Made by a program: the position numbers and the translations under genes | The notes under the pieces: generated by a model | The model's input: the letters and a program-made list of their open reading frames with translations, nothing else | Told to the model about the DNA's origin: nothing | Database searches by the model: none | Shown here: positions 24,521 to 33,415 of the stretch, in pieces | How the letters are laid out: the number at the start of each line of letters is the position of its first letter | Numbering within the stretch: position 1 is the first letter of the stretch | Source: Pedobacter soli | GTDB lineage: Bacteria > Bacteroidota > Bacteroidia > Sphingobacteriales > Sphingobacteriaceae | NCBI RefSeq assembly: GCF_900101435.1 | Contig: NZ_FMZH01000021.1 | Span: 1-59,301 of the forward strand | Direction: 5' to 3' | Length of the DNA stretch: 59,301 bases

Positions 24521-24610
24521 TAATTAACCAGTAGGTTGTGCTTTATCAATTTAAACAATTAATAACCAACTATGGCTGGTCAATTAACCAGTTTAAACAG
24601 CAATTAACCC
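24521..24610. repeat. Right (A/C-rich) arm of the four-helix-bundle cassette
   Basis: Contains CAATTAACCAGTTTAAAC and several AATTAACC words, the reverse complement of the left arm. The arm runs into the end of folP: the folP stop codon (24604-24606 on the minus strand) lies inside a CAATTAACC word. Confidence 0.85.
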
Positions 24611-25455
24611 AACATTTCCACCAGCCTCACGCACTCCACAGCCTCCCTCACATCATGTACCCTCAAAATGCCTGCGCCTTTTTGGAGGGCGATGGTATTC
24701 AGTACCGAAGTGCCATTCAAAGCTTCGGCTGCGGTAGTGCCCAATGTTTTATAAATCATTCCTTTGCGCGAGAAACCAACAAGCACCGGAAGTTTAAAAA
24801 CCCTGAAAGCCTCCATCTGGTTTAGTAACTCGTAATTGTGCGCAATGGTTTTTCCGAAACCAAATCCGGGGTCGATAATCACATCGTGGATGTGCAATGC
24901 TTTCAGTTCTGCTACTTTCTTAGCCAGGTAATCTACAACTTCCAGTGTTACGTTTTCGTAGACCGGGTTTTGCTGCATATTTTGTGGTGTGCCCTGCATG
25001 TGCATAATCATGTAAGGTACCTGCAATCGGGCAACGGTTTCGAACATCAGCTCGTCCATGTCGCCAGTGGCAATGTCGTTAACAATATGCGCACCAGCCT
25101 GAATGGTTGCCTCGGCTACTTTGGCCCTGAAGGTATCAATGGAAAAAATGGCTTCTGGAAAAGCTTCGGATAAGCTGGCCACTACCGGCACCAGTCTGTC
25201 TATTTCTTCCTGTTCGGAAATATCTTTCGCACCAGGCCTTGAAGAATAACCGCCAATATCGATAAATGTTGCACCTTCAGTTAGGTATTGCGCTGTTTTG
25301 GCCAGGGCCTCATCTATAGATTTTGTTCTGCTGTTACTGTAAAAAGAATCGGGTGTGATGTTGAGAATTCCCATCACTTTTGGGCGACTTAAATCGATAA
25401 GCCGACCCTTTATATTTAAGCTTTGCTTGGGCTCAAAAAAGTTTTTTTCTGCCAT
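24604..25455 (-). CDS. folP: Dihydropteroate synthase
   Basis: A 283-residue TIM-barrel enzyme that joins p-aminobenzoate with dihydropterin pyrophosphate, the step blocked by sulfonamides. Motifs present: VMGILNITPDSFYSNSR, FIDIGGYSSRPGA, FSIDTFRAKVAE, IVNDIAT, MIMHMQGTPQNMQ, IIDPGFGFGKT and VGFSRKGMI. The normal FolP set is complete. Its last codons lie inside the repeat arm described separately, so the 3' end may have been reshaped by that element. It is divergent from the DUF1599 operon and has its own -7 box. Confidence 0.97.
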   Translation of the reverse strand: MAEKNFFEPKQSLNIKGRLIDLSRPKVMGILNITPDSFYSNSRTKSIDEALAKTAQYLTEGATFIDIGGYSSRPGAKDISEQEEIDRLVPVVASLSEAFPEAIFSIDTFRAKVAEATIQAGAHIVNDIATGDMDELMFETVARLQVPYMIMHMQGTPQNMQQNPVYENVTLEVVDYLAKKVAELKALHIHDVIIDPGFGFGKTIAHNYELLNQMEAFRVFKLPVLVGFSRKGMIYKTLGTTAAEALNGTSVLNTIALQKGAGILRVHDVREAVECVRLVEMLG

Positions 25456-25520
25456 AATAAACCCTTTCGGGATTTGGGTTTCGCTTTAAAAATGTATCTT
25501 TAGCTTTTGTTTTTTCACGA

Positions 25521-25528
25521 CAAAAATA
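25521..25528 (-). promoter_or_regulatory. Bacteroidota -7 element for folP
   Basis: Minus-strand TATTTTTG fits TAnnTTTG, about 65 bases upstream of the folP start. Confidence 0.5.
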
Positions 25529-25548
25529 CACTAAAAACTAAATAAATA

Positions 25549-26100
25549 TTGGCTTTGGCACAAACAAATACGGCTACAGAATTTGATGAAGTGATTGCAG
25601 TTTGCAGATCATTATTTTTAAAGAAAACGAAAGATTATGGTACCGCCTGGCGAATATTAAGGCCAAGCTCTATCACCGATCAGATTTTTATCAAAGCCCA
25701 GCGCATTCGCACTTTGGAAGAAAAAAAAGTAAGTAAAGTAGGGGAGGGTGTAACTTCAGAATACATTGGCATAGTGAACTATTGTATTATTGCCATGATG
25801 CAGCTCGAACTTACCGAAAACGATCCGAATGAAATGCCTTTCGAAACTGTTGAAAAGCTGTTTGAAGAAAAAGTCACCGAAACCAGGGATTTGATGTTTG
25901 CCAAAAACCACGATTATGGCGAGGCCTGGCGCGATATGCGCATCAGCTCGCTTACTGATCTGATTTTGATGAAAATTTTCAGGGTTAAACAAATCGAAGA
26001 TAACGAAGGGCAGACCCTGGCATCAGAAGGGGTAAATGCAAATTACCAGGATATGTTGAACTATTCGGTTTTCGCCCTGATTAAACTGGGGGTTAAATAA
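25549..26100 (+). CDS. DUF1599 protein, two tandem copies of the domain
   Basis: A 183-residue protein. The domain appears twice: residues about 18-88 with KKTKDYGTAWRILRPSSITD and about 105-182 with KNHDYGEAWRDMRISSLTD. Both carry a D-Y-G-x-A-W-R core, an I-x-K-x-x-R helix, an acidic E-x-x patch and a closing Y-x-x-x-x-N-Y helix. DUF1599 is also named nucleotide-modification-associated domain 1; a nucleotide-related role is suggested by that family name only. No ATG lies near the 5' end, so a TTG start is used, which is rare but the best available. First gene of an operon with the BT_3928-type gene, a permease and aroK. Confidence 0.85.
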   Translation: MALAQTNTATEFDEVIAVCRSLFLKKTKDYGTAWRILRPSSITDQIFIKAQRIRTLEEKKVSKVGEGVTSEYIGIVNYCIIAMMQLELTENDPNEMPFETVEKLFEEKVTETRDLMFAKNHDYGEAWRDMRISSLTDLILMKIFRVKQIEDNEGQTLASEGVNANYQDMLNYSVFALIKLGVK

Positions 26101-26156
26101 GTTTCCACTTAAGCTAGCCATTAAATATTATTACGACTGAAAAACAGATTATACCG

Positions 26157-27308
26157 ATGCAAAACGTACTTTTAAGATTCTCCAGATTTTTTGTTGGTGC
26201 TTTATTTATCTTTTCCGGCTTAATCAAAGCCAACGATCCGCTGGGTTTTGGCTATAAACTGCAGGAGTATTTCGAGGTTTTTCACATGGGCTTCCTGAAC
26301 GGGATGGCTACCGGTATTGCCATTTTACTGTGTACCCTCGAAATTGTTTTAGGGGCTTTGTTGCTATTGGGTTTCTGGAGTAAAAAAGTAGCTTGGGGTT
26401 TACTGTTGCTTATCATTTTCTTCACGTTGTTAACCTTTATTTCGGCAGCATTTAAAGTGGTAACCAGTTGCGGTTGTTTTGGCGATGCCATTCCGCTTAC
26501 CCCATGGCAATCGTTTAGTAAAGATTTGATCTTGCTGGTATTGATTCTCATTATCTTTGCCAAAAAGGAGCTAATTCAGCCTTTATTCAAAAAGGAAGCC
26601 ACTCAACGTAATATTGCTTTGGCGGTAACCATCATATCTTTGGGCTTTGGCCTGTATACCTACAATGTGTTACCGGTTATGGATTTTCTGCCTTATAAGG
26701 TAGGCGCACATATTCCTTCATTAATGGTGATCCCTCCGGGAGAAAAGCCTGATGAGTTCGAAATCATGTATCACCTTAAAAATAAGAAAACCAATGCGGA
26801 AAAAGATATGAGCGATAAGGCCTATCTTAAAACCGAAATCTGGAAAGATAACAATTGGGAAATTATTGGTGAGCCAACCAAAAGGCTCGTAAAAAAAGGT
26901 TATGAGCCTAAAATCAAGGATTTGGTAATTACCGATGCTTCAGGAACTGATTATACTAAAGAACTGATCGAAAACCCTTACTACAGTTTAATTTTTGTGG
27001 CTTACGATCTTAAAAATACGAACGAAAGTGCCATTGGTAAATTAAATGCGATTGCCATTAACGCTACACAGCAGTTTAACATTCGTACGGTTTTATTAAC
27101 TTCCAATTCGGCACAGGATGCAGAGGCTTTTATCAAAAAAAATAACTTGTTTTCTGAAGTTTTTTATGCGGATGCCGTGCCCTTGAAAAGTATGGTAAGG
27201 GCTAACCCAGGTGTATTGCTGTTGAAAAACGGAGTGGTAATTAATAAATGGCACTACCATAACGTGCCCACTTTTGATCAGTTAAGCAGGAAATATTTCG
27301 ATAAGTAA
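26157..27308 (+). CDS. BT_3928-type protein: DoxX/MauE membrane domain plus thioredoxin-like domain
   Basis: A 383-residue protein. Residues 1-180 hold about five membrane segments of DoxX type, with FSRFFVGALFIFSGLIKAND at the start and the redox motif TSCGCFGDAIPLTP shared with MauE. Residues 220-380 form a periplasmic domain with a thioredoxin-like end (V-L-L-L-K-N-G-V-V-I-N-K-W-H). The domain lacks a CxxC motif, so it may bind and not reduce. The fusion is typical of Bacteroidota. It is followed after 1 bp by the permease gene. Confidence 0.85.
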   Translation: MQNVLLRFSRFFVGALFIFSGLIKANDPLGFGYKLQEYFEVFHMGFLNGMATGIAILLCTLEIVLGALLLLGFWSKKVAWGLLLLIIFFTLLTFISAAFKVVTSCGCFGDAIPLTPWQSFSKDLILLVLILIIFAKKELIQPLFKKEATQRNIALAVTIISLGFGLYTYNVLPVMDFLPYKVGAHIPSLMVIPPGEKPDEFEIMYHLKNKKTNAEKDMSDKAYLKTEIWKDNNWEIIGEPTKRLVKKGYEPKIKDLVITDASGTDYTKELIENPYYSLIFVAYDLKNTNESAIGKLNAIAINATQQFNIRTVLLTSNSAQDAEAFIKKNNLFSEVFYADAVPLKSMVRANPGVLLLKNGVVINKWHYHNVPTFDQLSRKYFDK

Positions 27309-27309
27309 A

Positions 27310-28365
27310 ATGATTGGTTATGCACTAAAAAAACTCATGTATGGATTGCTGGTAATGGCTGGCGTTGTACTGGTTGTTTTTGTGCTGTTTAATATCCTGC
27401 CCGGCGATCCTGCCCGGATGACTATGGGGCAGCGTGCCGATGTACAATCGCTCGAAGCGGTACGTAAAGAGTTTGGTCTTGATCGTTCGAAACCAGTTCA
27501 GTTTGTTTTGTATGTGAACGATTTATCGCCTGTTAGTGTGCTCGATAATGATACTGCGACCCAACAGAAATATCATTACGCTAAACTAATGACCTTCGGT
27601 AAAAAGGCCGTCGTGATTAAATGGCCATATCTGCGCAGTTCTTATCAAACGAGGCGCGATGTGACTGAAATTCTTGCTGAAACCGTTCCAAATACTTTTA
27701 TCCTGGCCCTAACCGCGATGATTTTCGCCACACTGATTGGTGTGTTTTTAGGTGTGCTATCAGCAGTATATAAAGATTCGTGGATTGATAAATCGGCCAA
27801 TGCCTTCGCTATTTTGGGTATCTCAGCACCCTCTTTTTTTGCCGGGATCATTATTGCCTGGCTTTTCGGTTTCGTACTGAGCAACTATACGGGATTAAAA
27901 ATGAGCGGAAGTTTATATTCGTATGATCCATTTAACGGCGAAGTACTGACCTTACGCAATTTATGGTTACCGATGATTACTTTGGGGCTGAGGCCACTGG
28001 CCATTATTGTGCAGCTTACGCGGAGTGCTATGCTCGACGTACTGGCCCAGGATTATATCAGGACAGCCAGGGCAAAAGGCTTAAGCAGGAATACAATTAT
28101 TTATAAACATGCCTTAAAAAATGCCATGAATCCCGTTATAACCGCTATTTCTGGCTGGTTTGCTTCTTTACTAGCCGGATCGTTTTTTGTGGAATATATT
28201 TTTGGCTATAACGGATTGGGCAGAACAACCGTAACTGCATTAGAGATGTCTGATTTCCCTGTAGTAATGGGATCGATATTATTTATTGCCTTTGTTTTCG
28301 TTGTAATTAATATATTGGTCGATATTTTGTACGCCTATATCGATCCGAGGGTGAAACTGGCATAA
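27310..28365 (+). CDS. ABC transporter permease (OppB/DppB type)
   Basis: A 351-residue inner-membrane permease. The N-terminus has the OppB pattern (FNILPGDPARMTMGQRA, then VRKEFGLDRSKPVQFVLYV), and the coupling loop EAA motif region reads VLAQDYIRTARAKGLSRNTI. Between the first helix and the core is a soluble insert of roughly 35-40 residues not usual in DppB. No ATPase, partner permease or solute-binding gene is adjacent, so it is an orphan permease in a housekeeping operon. Partners must be elsewhere, or it has a different role. Confidence 0.88.
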   Translation: MIGYALKKLMYGLLVMAGVVLVVFVLFNILPGDPARMTMGQRADVQSLEAVRKEFGLDRSKPVQFVLYVNDLSPVSVLDNDTATQQKYHYAKLMTFGKKAVVIKWPYLRSSYQTRRDVTEILAETVPNTFILALTAMIFATLIGVFLGVLSAVYKDSWIDKSANAFAILGISAPSFFAGIIIAWLFGFVLSNYTGLKMSGSLYSYDPFNGEVLTLRNLWLPMITLGLRPLAIIVQLTRSAMLDVLAQDYIRTARAKGLSRNTIIYKHALKNAMNPVITAISGWFASLLAGSFFVEYIFGYNGLGRTTVTALEMSDFPVVMGSILFIAFVFVVINILVDILYAYIDPRVKLA

Positions 28366-28382
28366 TGAAGAAATAAATAAGC

Positions 28383-28943
28383 ATGAGCAATACGAATCAT
28401 ACAAACAGCGAAAATTTAATTACTGTTCCAGGTAAAACAATTTCAGGAATCATTTTTTTGGTGGGGTACATGGGATGTGGTAAAAGTACAAAAGCCAAGC
28501 AATTGGCTCACCGGTTGGATTGCCCTGTAATTGATCTTGATGCTGAAATCGTTGCCAAAACCGGAAAGAGCATTGCCGAATATTTTGCTGAGTTTGGTGA
28601 GGGCGGTTTTAGGGATTATGAAAGTGAAATGCTTAAAACTTTCGATTATCCCGAAACCTGCGTAGTTGCGACCGGTGGTGGTTTGCCTTGTTTCTTCGAT
28701 AATATGGAGTGGATGAACGCACACGGTGAAACAGTTTACCTGCAAATGGAACCTGCCGCTTTGGTATCTCGCTTGCACAATCGCCAGAAACGACCTTTAA
28801 TTAAAGATTTAAACGACGAACAATTGCTGGTATTTATTAAAGAAAAACTACAGGAGCGCGACCCTTTTTACACCCAGGCCAAATTAATTGTCGATGCCTT
28901 TGATCTGGACGGCGAAAAACTGGAAACAGCACTTAAGGCTTAA
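28383..28943 (+). CDS. aroK: Shikimate kinase
   Basis: A 186-residue P-loop kinase. Walker A is GYMGCGKST at residues 28-36, DLDAEI gives the Mg/shikimate-binding aspartates, FRDYESEML contains the shikimate-binding Arg, and ATGGGLPCF contains the GGG motif. The lid carries RQKRPLI. It phosphorylates shikimate in aromatic amino-acid synthesis. It is the last gene of the DUF1599 operon, 17 bp after the permease, and 15 residues longer at the N-terminus than the typical enzyme. Confidence 0.94.
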   Translation: MSNTNHTNSENLITVPGKTISGIIFLVGYMGCGKSTKAKQLAHRLDCPVIDLDAEIVAKTGKSIAEYFAEFGEGGFRDYESEMLKTFDYPETCVVATGGGLPCFFDNMEWMNAHGETVYLQMEPAALVSRLHNRQKRPLIKDLNDEQLLVFIKEKLQERDPFYTQAKLIVDAFDLDGEKLETALKA

Positions 28944-28951
28944 TCCCTCCA

Positions 28952-29035
28952 GATACTTGATACTATATACCCGATACTATATACCTGATACTAATTACCT
29001 GCTACTAATTACCTGCTACTAATACCCACTACTAC
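28952..29035. repeat. Short tandem repeat of GATACTATATACC-type words
   Basis: A run of about six degenerate units related to GATACTATATACC and TACTAATTACCTGC between aroK and the convergent desaturase gene. Similar words occur before the EamA gene (about 4218-4240) and after the ABC permease gene (about 50880-50910). Confidence 0.7.
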
Positions 29036-29036
29036 C

Positions 29037-30521
29037 TTAAACCACTTCATCAACACAATCACTTACAATTTTAGCCGAGAGCAAAGCCAGGGGAATGCCT
29101 CCGCCAGGATGAACGCTACCTCCGCAGAAGAATAAATTTTTAACCTTTGAGCTGAAGTTGGGGTGCCTCAGAAATGCAGCAAACTGATTGTTTGAGCTAT
29201 TGCCGTACAAGGATCCCTGGTAGGAACCGGTTTTACTTTCTATGCTTCGTGGATCTAAAATCTGTTCGCAAACAATATCTTTCGCTATATTCCGGTTTAA
29301 AATGCGGCTGATTTTTTTGATGATATTGGCTCTTGCCTGCTGAATGAGCTGATCCCAGTCTTGGCCATTATTGGCGGGGACATTAATCATGACAAACCAG
29401 TTTTCGCTATCTAAAGGGGCATCAGTACGGAGGTGTTTACTGCTAATGTTAATGTAAACCGTGGGATCGTTGCTGATGGTTTTATCTTTCCAGATGCTAT
29501 TAAACTCTTGCTGATAATCTGCTGCAAAAAAGATGTTGTGTAAGCCTAAATCACTATAATTACCATCCATACCCCAGTAAAAAATTAAGGCAGAGCTGCT
29601 GCGTTCCTGGCTGATTAACTTTTTAGGTTGTGTTATATCTTTAAGCAAGTTTTTATAGGTAAACCAGATGTCCAGATTCGAAATCACTACCTCCGCAGGA
29701 TGGATTTTATCGTTAACCATTACATTCTGGACTTTAGGTTTGCGTCCGCTGGTATACCGTATTTCTTCGACCTTTTGGTTGTAATGGAATTTTACACCCA
29801 AGTCTTCTGCCAGTTTTACCAGGCCACTAACAATGCCGTACATCCCGTTTTTAGGTAAATAAGCCCCGAAATGGTACTCGAAATGTGGAATAACGTTTAA
29901 AGTTGCCGGAGCCTGGTACGGGTTGGAGCCATTGTAAGTAGCGTAGCGGTTAAAGAGTTGGGCAATTCTGGCATCTTTAAAAAAACTGTTATTGGCCTCT
30001 TGCTGTGTCCTGAAAGCATCGATTTGCCCAAATCTGAAAACTGATTTTAGGGTATCCCAATGGAGGTAACTTTTCAACTTGTGGAGCGTGCGTTCTAGAA
30101 ATACTTTGTGGGTTACGTCGTAAATGGTCGCACTTTTTTTCAGAAACTTTTCAACTTCTGCTGCGGTTGACTCGGTTTTTGTTTCAATTTCCCGTGCAAA
30201 GGCATTTAAATCAGCTTTAGCCGTTAACCTTAATCCATCTTCGTAAAAATAACGGCAAATTTCTTTTAGCCTGATGTATTCAAAATAATCGTTTGAATTT
30301 TTACCGGCGAGCTGAAACAATTCATCAACATACTGTGGCATGGTAAACAGGCTGGGGCCTGCATCAAACCTGAATCCATTCACCCTGAGCTCTGCCAGTT
30401 TGCCACCCGGTTTAGAGCCAGCTTCAAAAACGCTTACTTCATACCCCTTTACGCTCAGGCGGATAGCCGAAGCGATTCCGGCAATCCCAGCTCCGATAAC
30501 AATTACTTTTGGTTTAGGCAT
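29037..30521 (-). CDS. Carotenoid desaturase, CrtI/CrtD family
   Basis: A 494-residue FAD enzyme. The dinucleotide-binding motif GAGIAG is at residues 10-15, with FEAGSKPGGKL and GFRFDAGPSLFTMP after it. The C-terminal part has NLFFCGGSVHPGGGIPLALLSAK, the CrtI-family signature. Bacterial CrtI (phytoene desaturase) and CrtD (1-hydroxycarotenoid 3,4-desaturase) are close paralogues and cannot be separated by eye. CrtD is favoured here by the presence, 8-12 kb away, of cruF and crtW and by the absence of crtB (phytoene synthase) next to it. A phytoene desaturase is the main alternative. Confidence 0.85.
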   Translation of the reverse strand: MPKPKVIVIGAGIAGIASAIRLSVKGYEVSVFEAGSKPGGKLAELRVNGFRFDAGPSLFTMPQYVDELFQLAGKNSNDYFEYIRLKEICRYFYEDGLRLTAKADLNAFAREIETKTESTAAEVEKFLKKSATIYDVTHKVFLERTLHKLKSYLHWDTLKSVFRFGQIDAFRTQQEANNSFFKDARIAQLFNRYATYNGSNPYQAPATLNVIPHFEYHFGAYLPKNGMYGIVSGLVKLAEDLGVKFHYNQKVEEIRYTSGRKPKVQNVMVNDKIHPAEVVISNLDIWFTYKNLLKDITQPKKLISQERSSSALIFYWGMDGNYSDLGLHNIFFAADYQQEFNSIWKDKTISNDPTVYINISSKHLRTDAPLDSENWFVMINVPANNGQDWDQLIQQARANIIKKISRILNRNIAKDIVCEQILDPRSIESKTGSYQGSLYGNSSNNQFAAFLRHPNFSSKVKNLFFCGGSVHPGGGIPLALLSAKIVSDCVDEVV

Positions 30522-30560
30522 GATGCGAAAATAGGATAATATTTTTACTAACTTAAAGTA

Positions 30561-30992
30561 ATGGATAGGGATAAAATTATCATATATAAAACTAAAGAAG
30601 GGTTACCTGCAATTGAAGTTGCTTACGGAGACGATACTGTTTGGCTAACACAAAAGCAGATTGCTGAAGTTTTTGGAATTCAGGTTCCGGCAGTTAATAA
30701 GCATATTAACAATATATTACGTAACAAAGAATTGGATAAGTCAACTATTTCCAAAATGGAAATAGTTAGAGTGGAAGGTTTGAGGAGTGTAAAGAGGATG
30801 ATTGATGCTTATAATCTGGATATGATTTTATCAATTGGTTATAGGGTAAATTCGGTTAGAGCAACACAGTTTCGTATTTGGGCTAACCAAATTTTAAAAG
30901 ACTATTTACTTAAAGGATATGCCTTAAACAATAAAAAGTTGCGGGAGCAGAGTCAGCAATTATTGGAGTTAAAACAGGCGATTAATAATTAA
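30561..30992 (+). pseudogene. RhuM-family gene, N-terminal part only
   Basis: A 143-residue product matching the first part of RhuM-family (virulence RhuM) proteins: EVAYGDDTVWLTQKQIAEVF, VNKHINNIL and RATQFRIWANQILKDYL. Full-length members are usually over 300 residues, so only about half is present. The stop at 30990-30992 is 1 bp from the end of the convergent M28 peptidase gene, and no remainder of the coding sequence is visible. RhuM proteins have a DNA-binding-like N-terminus and are often found beside toxin-antitoxin or restriction genes; none is nearby. A functional short version is possible but a truncated remnant is more likely. Confidence 0.65.
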
Positions 30993-30993
30993 C

Positions 30994-32697
30994 TTATTTC
31001 AACTCCTCCAGATATACCTTTGTCTGCTTTTCAATCTCTACGGTTGCAAACTTAATTGCAGAACCTACTCTTGTAGTTTGTGGTTTCACCGCCATTTTAT
31101 TGATAGTAGCCAGGGCATCAATATACCACTTGCTCCAAACCTCAATAATGTGCCTTTCTTCTGCAACAGGTTTTCCCGCTGCTATAGCCTTTTTGCTTAA
31201 ATCGAATTCGGTTTTTAGGCGGCTAAGTGCATCAGCTTTGACCTGTGCAACAGTTGCTGTAGCTGTGTTTTCATCTGCCGATATTAAGGTATAAGCGGCG
31301 GTTAAACCGCTTATACCCACGTTTTTCATTTCCGTTGGCGAAACTTTATCAATCCTGTCGTTATCGGTATGATAAAAAACATCGGTAAAATGCCACATTA
31401 ATAACCCAGGAATTTTATTTTGTAAAAAAGGAGTGTGGTCGCTACCGCCCTCAAAGGGATTGTAATTAACTATCCAATTGGCAAATTTTCCCTGTGCTTT
31501 GCAGATATCGAAAATGAAATCGTTAAAATAATGTGGGAAAAGATCTTTTTCAGCTACATCACCAGCGCCCCATTCGGTATGTTTGTCGGTTCCCCTTGTC
31601 CAAATGGCTGATGGATCGGGCATTTTTTCAATCAGGAAAGATCCACCTGTCTTTTTAGTGTATTCGCCAACCATATCCAGGCTCATTCCCCACATAATGC
31701 CTTTGGCTCGGGTACTATCTTCGGTAATGTATCTGCGGGTCGAAACAATTTCATCGCCCCATAAAAAGGTTAAACTGCGTTTGGGGTTTATTTTTTTTGC
31801 TTTAAATAATTCAGCAGTTAAGCGCGCCATTTCAGCCAGGGTGCCCACGCCACTTGCATTATCATTGGCTCCGGGTTCCTGAACATGTGCACTAAAAACA
31901 AAGCGCTCATCAGGGCTTACGCTTCCACGCACATTCGCTACAATGGTTAATTCTTCTGATGGATAAATTTTGGTCTGGATATTTACTTTTAACTGAGGTG
32001 TGCCTTTTAAGCAAGCGGCTTTTAATTTTTCTTTCGCCGCGTACGATAACAGTAAAGTCCAGACCTCGCTGTTCGCCTTCATGCTGCCAAACTGAATAGA
32101 AGTCTGGTGCACTTCTGGTTGGGTATATTTGGGCATCGAATAGCCCAGCACTCCAATTGCACCTGCTTTAGTAGCAGCCTGGAGTAAGCGTGAAGGATGG
32201 TTCTCTGAAAACAGGATTTTCCCCTTCAGGTCCATTTTTTCAAGATCGGCCATGCTTGTTTTTTCGAGATAAACTACCGGAGCAGTAACGCCACCCGCAG
32301 GGGTTGAACCGCAATTAATCGGAATCATATTGCGGTTAGTTTGAAAAGAAATGAAAGGCAGCTGCTCACCAACAATAGCGATACTGGCATCAACAGGCTC
32401 CCAGGTATTGGCTTTCATCGCCCGTTTTTCGATGCGATAAGTTAAAGGTGCTTCAAATTCATTTTGCTGCTGAGCTACAAAACCTGCTTTTTTCAATATG
32501 CTTTCTACACGGTGGATACTGGCATTAAAACCTGTATTGCCGGGTACGCGAAAGTATTTCTCCACAAAAGCTGTGGTTTCGTAGGCATTTTGTGCATTAA
32601 AACCAGTCCGTGTGAGTTTAAAATATTCATCAGTGGGATTTTGTGCGTAGCAGCCCAACCCCGCAAAAAGCAGTGCAAAAAGTATCTTCGTTTTCAT
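30994..32697 (-). CDS. Secreted M28-family zinc metallopeptidase
   Basis: A 567-residue exported peptidase with a signal peptide (about residues 1-18, ending CYAQ). The M28 metal ligands can be placed at H271 and D279 (SAHVQEPGANDNASGV), the E315/E316 region (LWGDEIVSTRR, less canonical), D341 (SLDMVGEY) and a histidine in GGSDHTPF. A PA-type insert is likely at about residues 105-245. These enzymes remove N-terminal amino acids or dipeptides from peptides in the periplasm. The usual E-E pair of M28 is not obvious here (D-E is seen), so the catalytic base deserves checking. Confidence 0.88.
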   Translation of the reverse strand: MKTKILFALLFAGLGCYAQNPTDEYFKLTRTGFNAQNAYETTAFVEKYFRVPGNTGFNASIHRVESILKKAGFVAQQQNEFEAPLTYRIEKRAMKANTWEPVDASIAIVGEQLPFISFQTNRNMIPINCGSTPAGGVTAPVVYLEKTSMADLEKMDLKGKILFSENHPSRLLQAATKAGAIGVLGYSMPKYTQPEVHQTSIQFGSMKANSEVWTLLLSYAAKEKLKAACLKGTPQLKVNIQTKIYPSEELTIVANVRGSVSPDERFVFSAHVQEPGANDNASGVGTLAEMARLTAELFKAKKINPKRSLTFLWGDEIVSTRRYITEDSTRAKGIMWGMSLDMVGEYTKKTGGSFLIEKMPDPSAIWTRGTDKHTEWGAGDVAEKDLFPHYFNDFIFDICKAQGKFANWIVNYNPFEGGSDHTPFLQNKIPGLLMWHFTDVFYHTDNDRIDKVSPTEMKNVGISGLTAAYTLISADENTATATVAQVKADALSRLKTEFDLSKKAIAAGKPVAEERHIIEVWSKWYIDALATINKMAVKPQTTRVGSAIKFATVEIEKQTKVYLEELK

Positions 32698-32741
32698 AAG
32701 CGTTTATAAAAGCGAAAGATACTAAGAATATTTAAGCTAAC

Positions 32742-33200
32742 TTAAGCGTAGCGCTTACCAGTTTTGCGTTTCATTTCCGCATCGGCCGATAAAGGTCCGG
32801 AACCTACCACCCAAAACATGATGAGCAGGAACAAAACCAGTACCGAGAACCAGAGTTCGGAGTTAGGAGAAGAAAAACCTGGGGTAAGGTTAACAAAAAA
32901 TACGGCAAACAGCAAAATCGGAATCTGGATGACCACTGCAAAACGGGTTACCAGACCCAGCGTAATTAAAACACCGCCAACCAGGTGTGCAAATGCCACC
33001 ACATGTATGGCCATGCTGATTAACATACTGGAGAAACCAAAAATGTTGTTTTGTGTAATCATGTTCTGGAGTACGGATGTGTCGCTAACAAAAGAAACAC
33101 CTTTTCCAAAAATGACAAGGCCAAGGACAATGCGAAGATAATCCAGCCATTTTGAATGATGAACATCGCCCCAATGTTCAATTTTACGGATAACGTTCAT
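32742..33200 (-). CDS. DoxX-family membrane protein
   Basis: A 152-residue protein with four membrane segments. It follows the DoxX pattern: RIVLGLVIFGKGVSFV in helix 1, HVVAFAHLVGGVLITLGLVT in helix 2, then IPILLFAVFFV and a final LVLFLLIMFWVVG. Members are quinone/redox-linked membrane proteins of unclear function. It is in the same direction as the M28 peptidase, 44 bp upstream. Confidence 0.85.
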   Translation of the reverse strand: MNVIRKIEHWGDVHHSKWLDYLRIVLGLVIFGKGVSFVSDTSVLQNMITQNNIFGFSSMLISMAIHVVAFAHLVGGVLITLGLVTRFAVVIQIPILLFAVFFVNLTPGFSSPNSELWFSVLVLFLLIMFWVVGSGPLSADAEMKRKTGKRYA

Positions 33201-33415
33201 AACGAACCTCCATTTTTATGTGAATGATAACTTAAGTTACGGAAATTATATTGGTATATCAAACAAATAATTGAAAATCAGTAGATTTTAACTTTGGTTA
33301 AAACTTATTTACTGTGTTTAACTGCTTGATGTAAAATTAACAAAAACTTAAACTATACCATTTTGGTTTTTGGTATGAATTTAGTATTATTGTTAAAATT
33401 GAAAGGTTTTTTATC

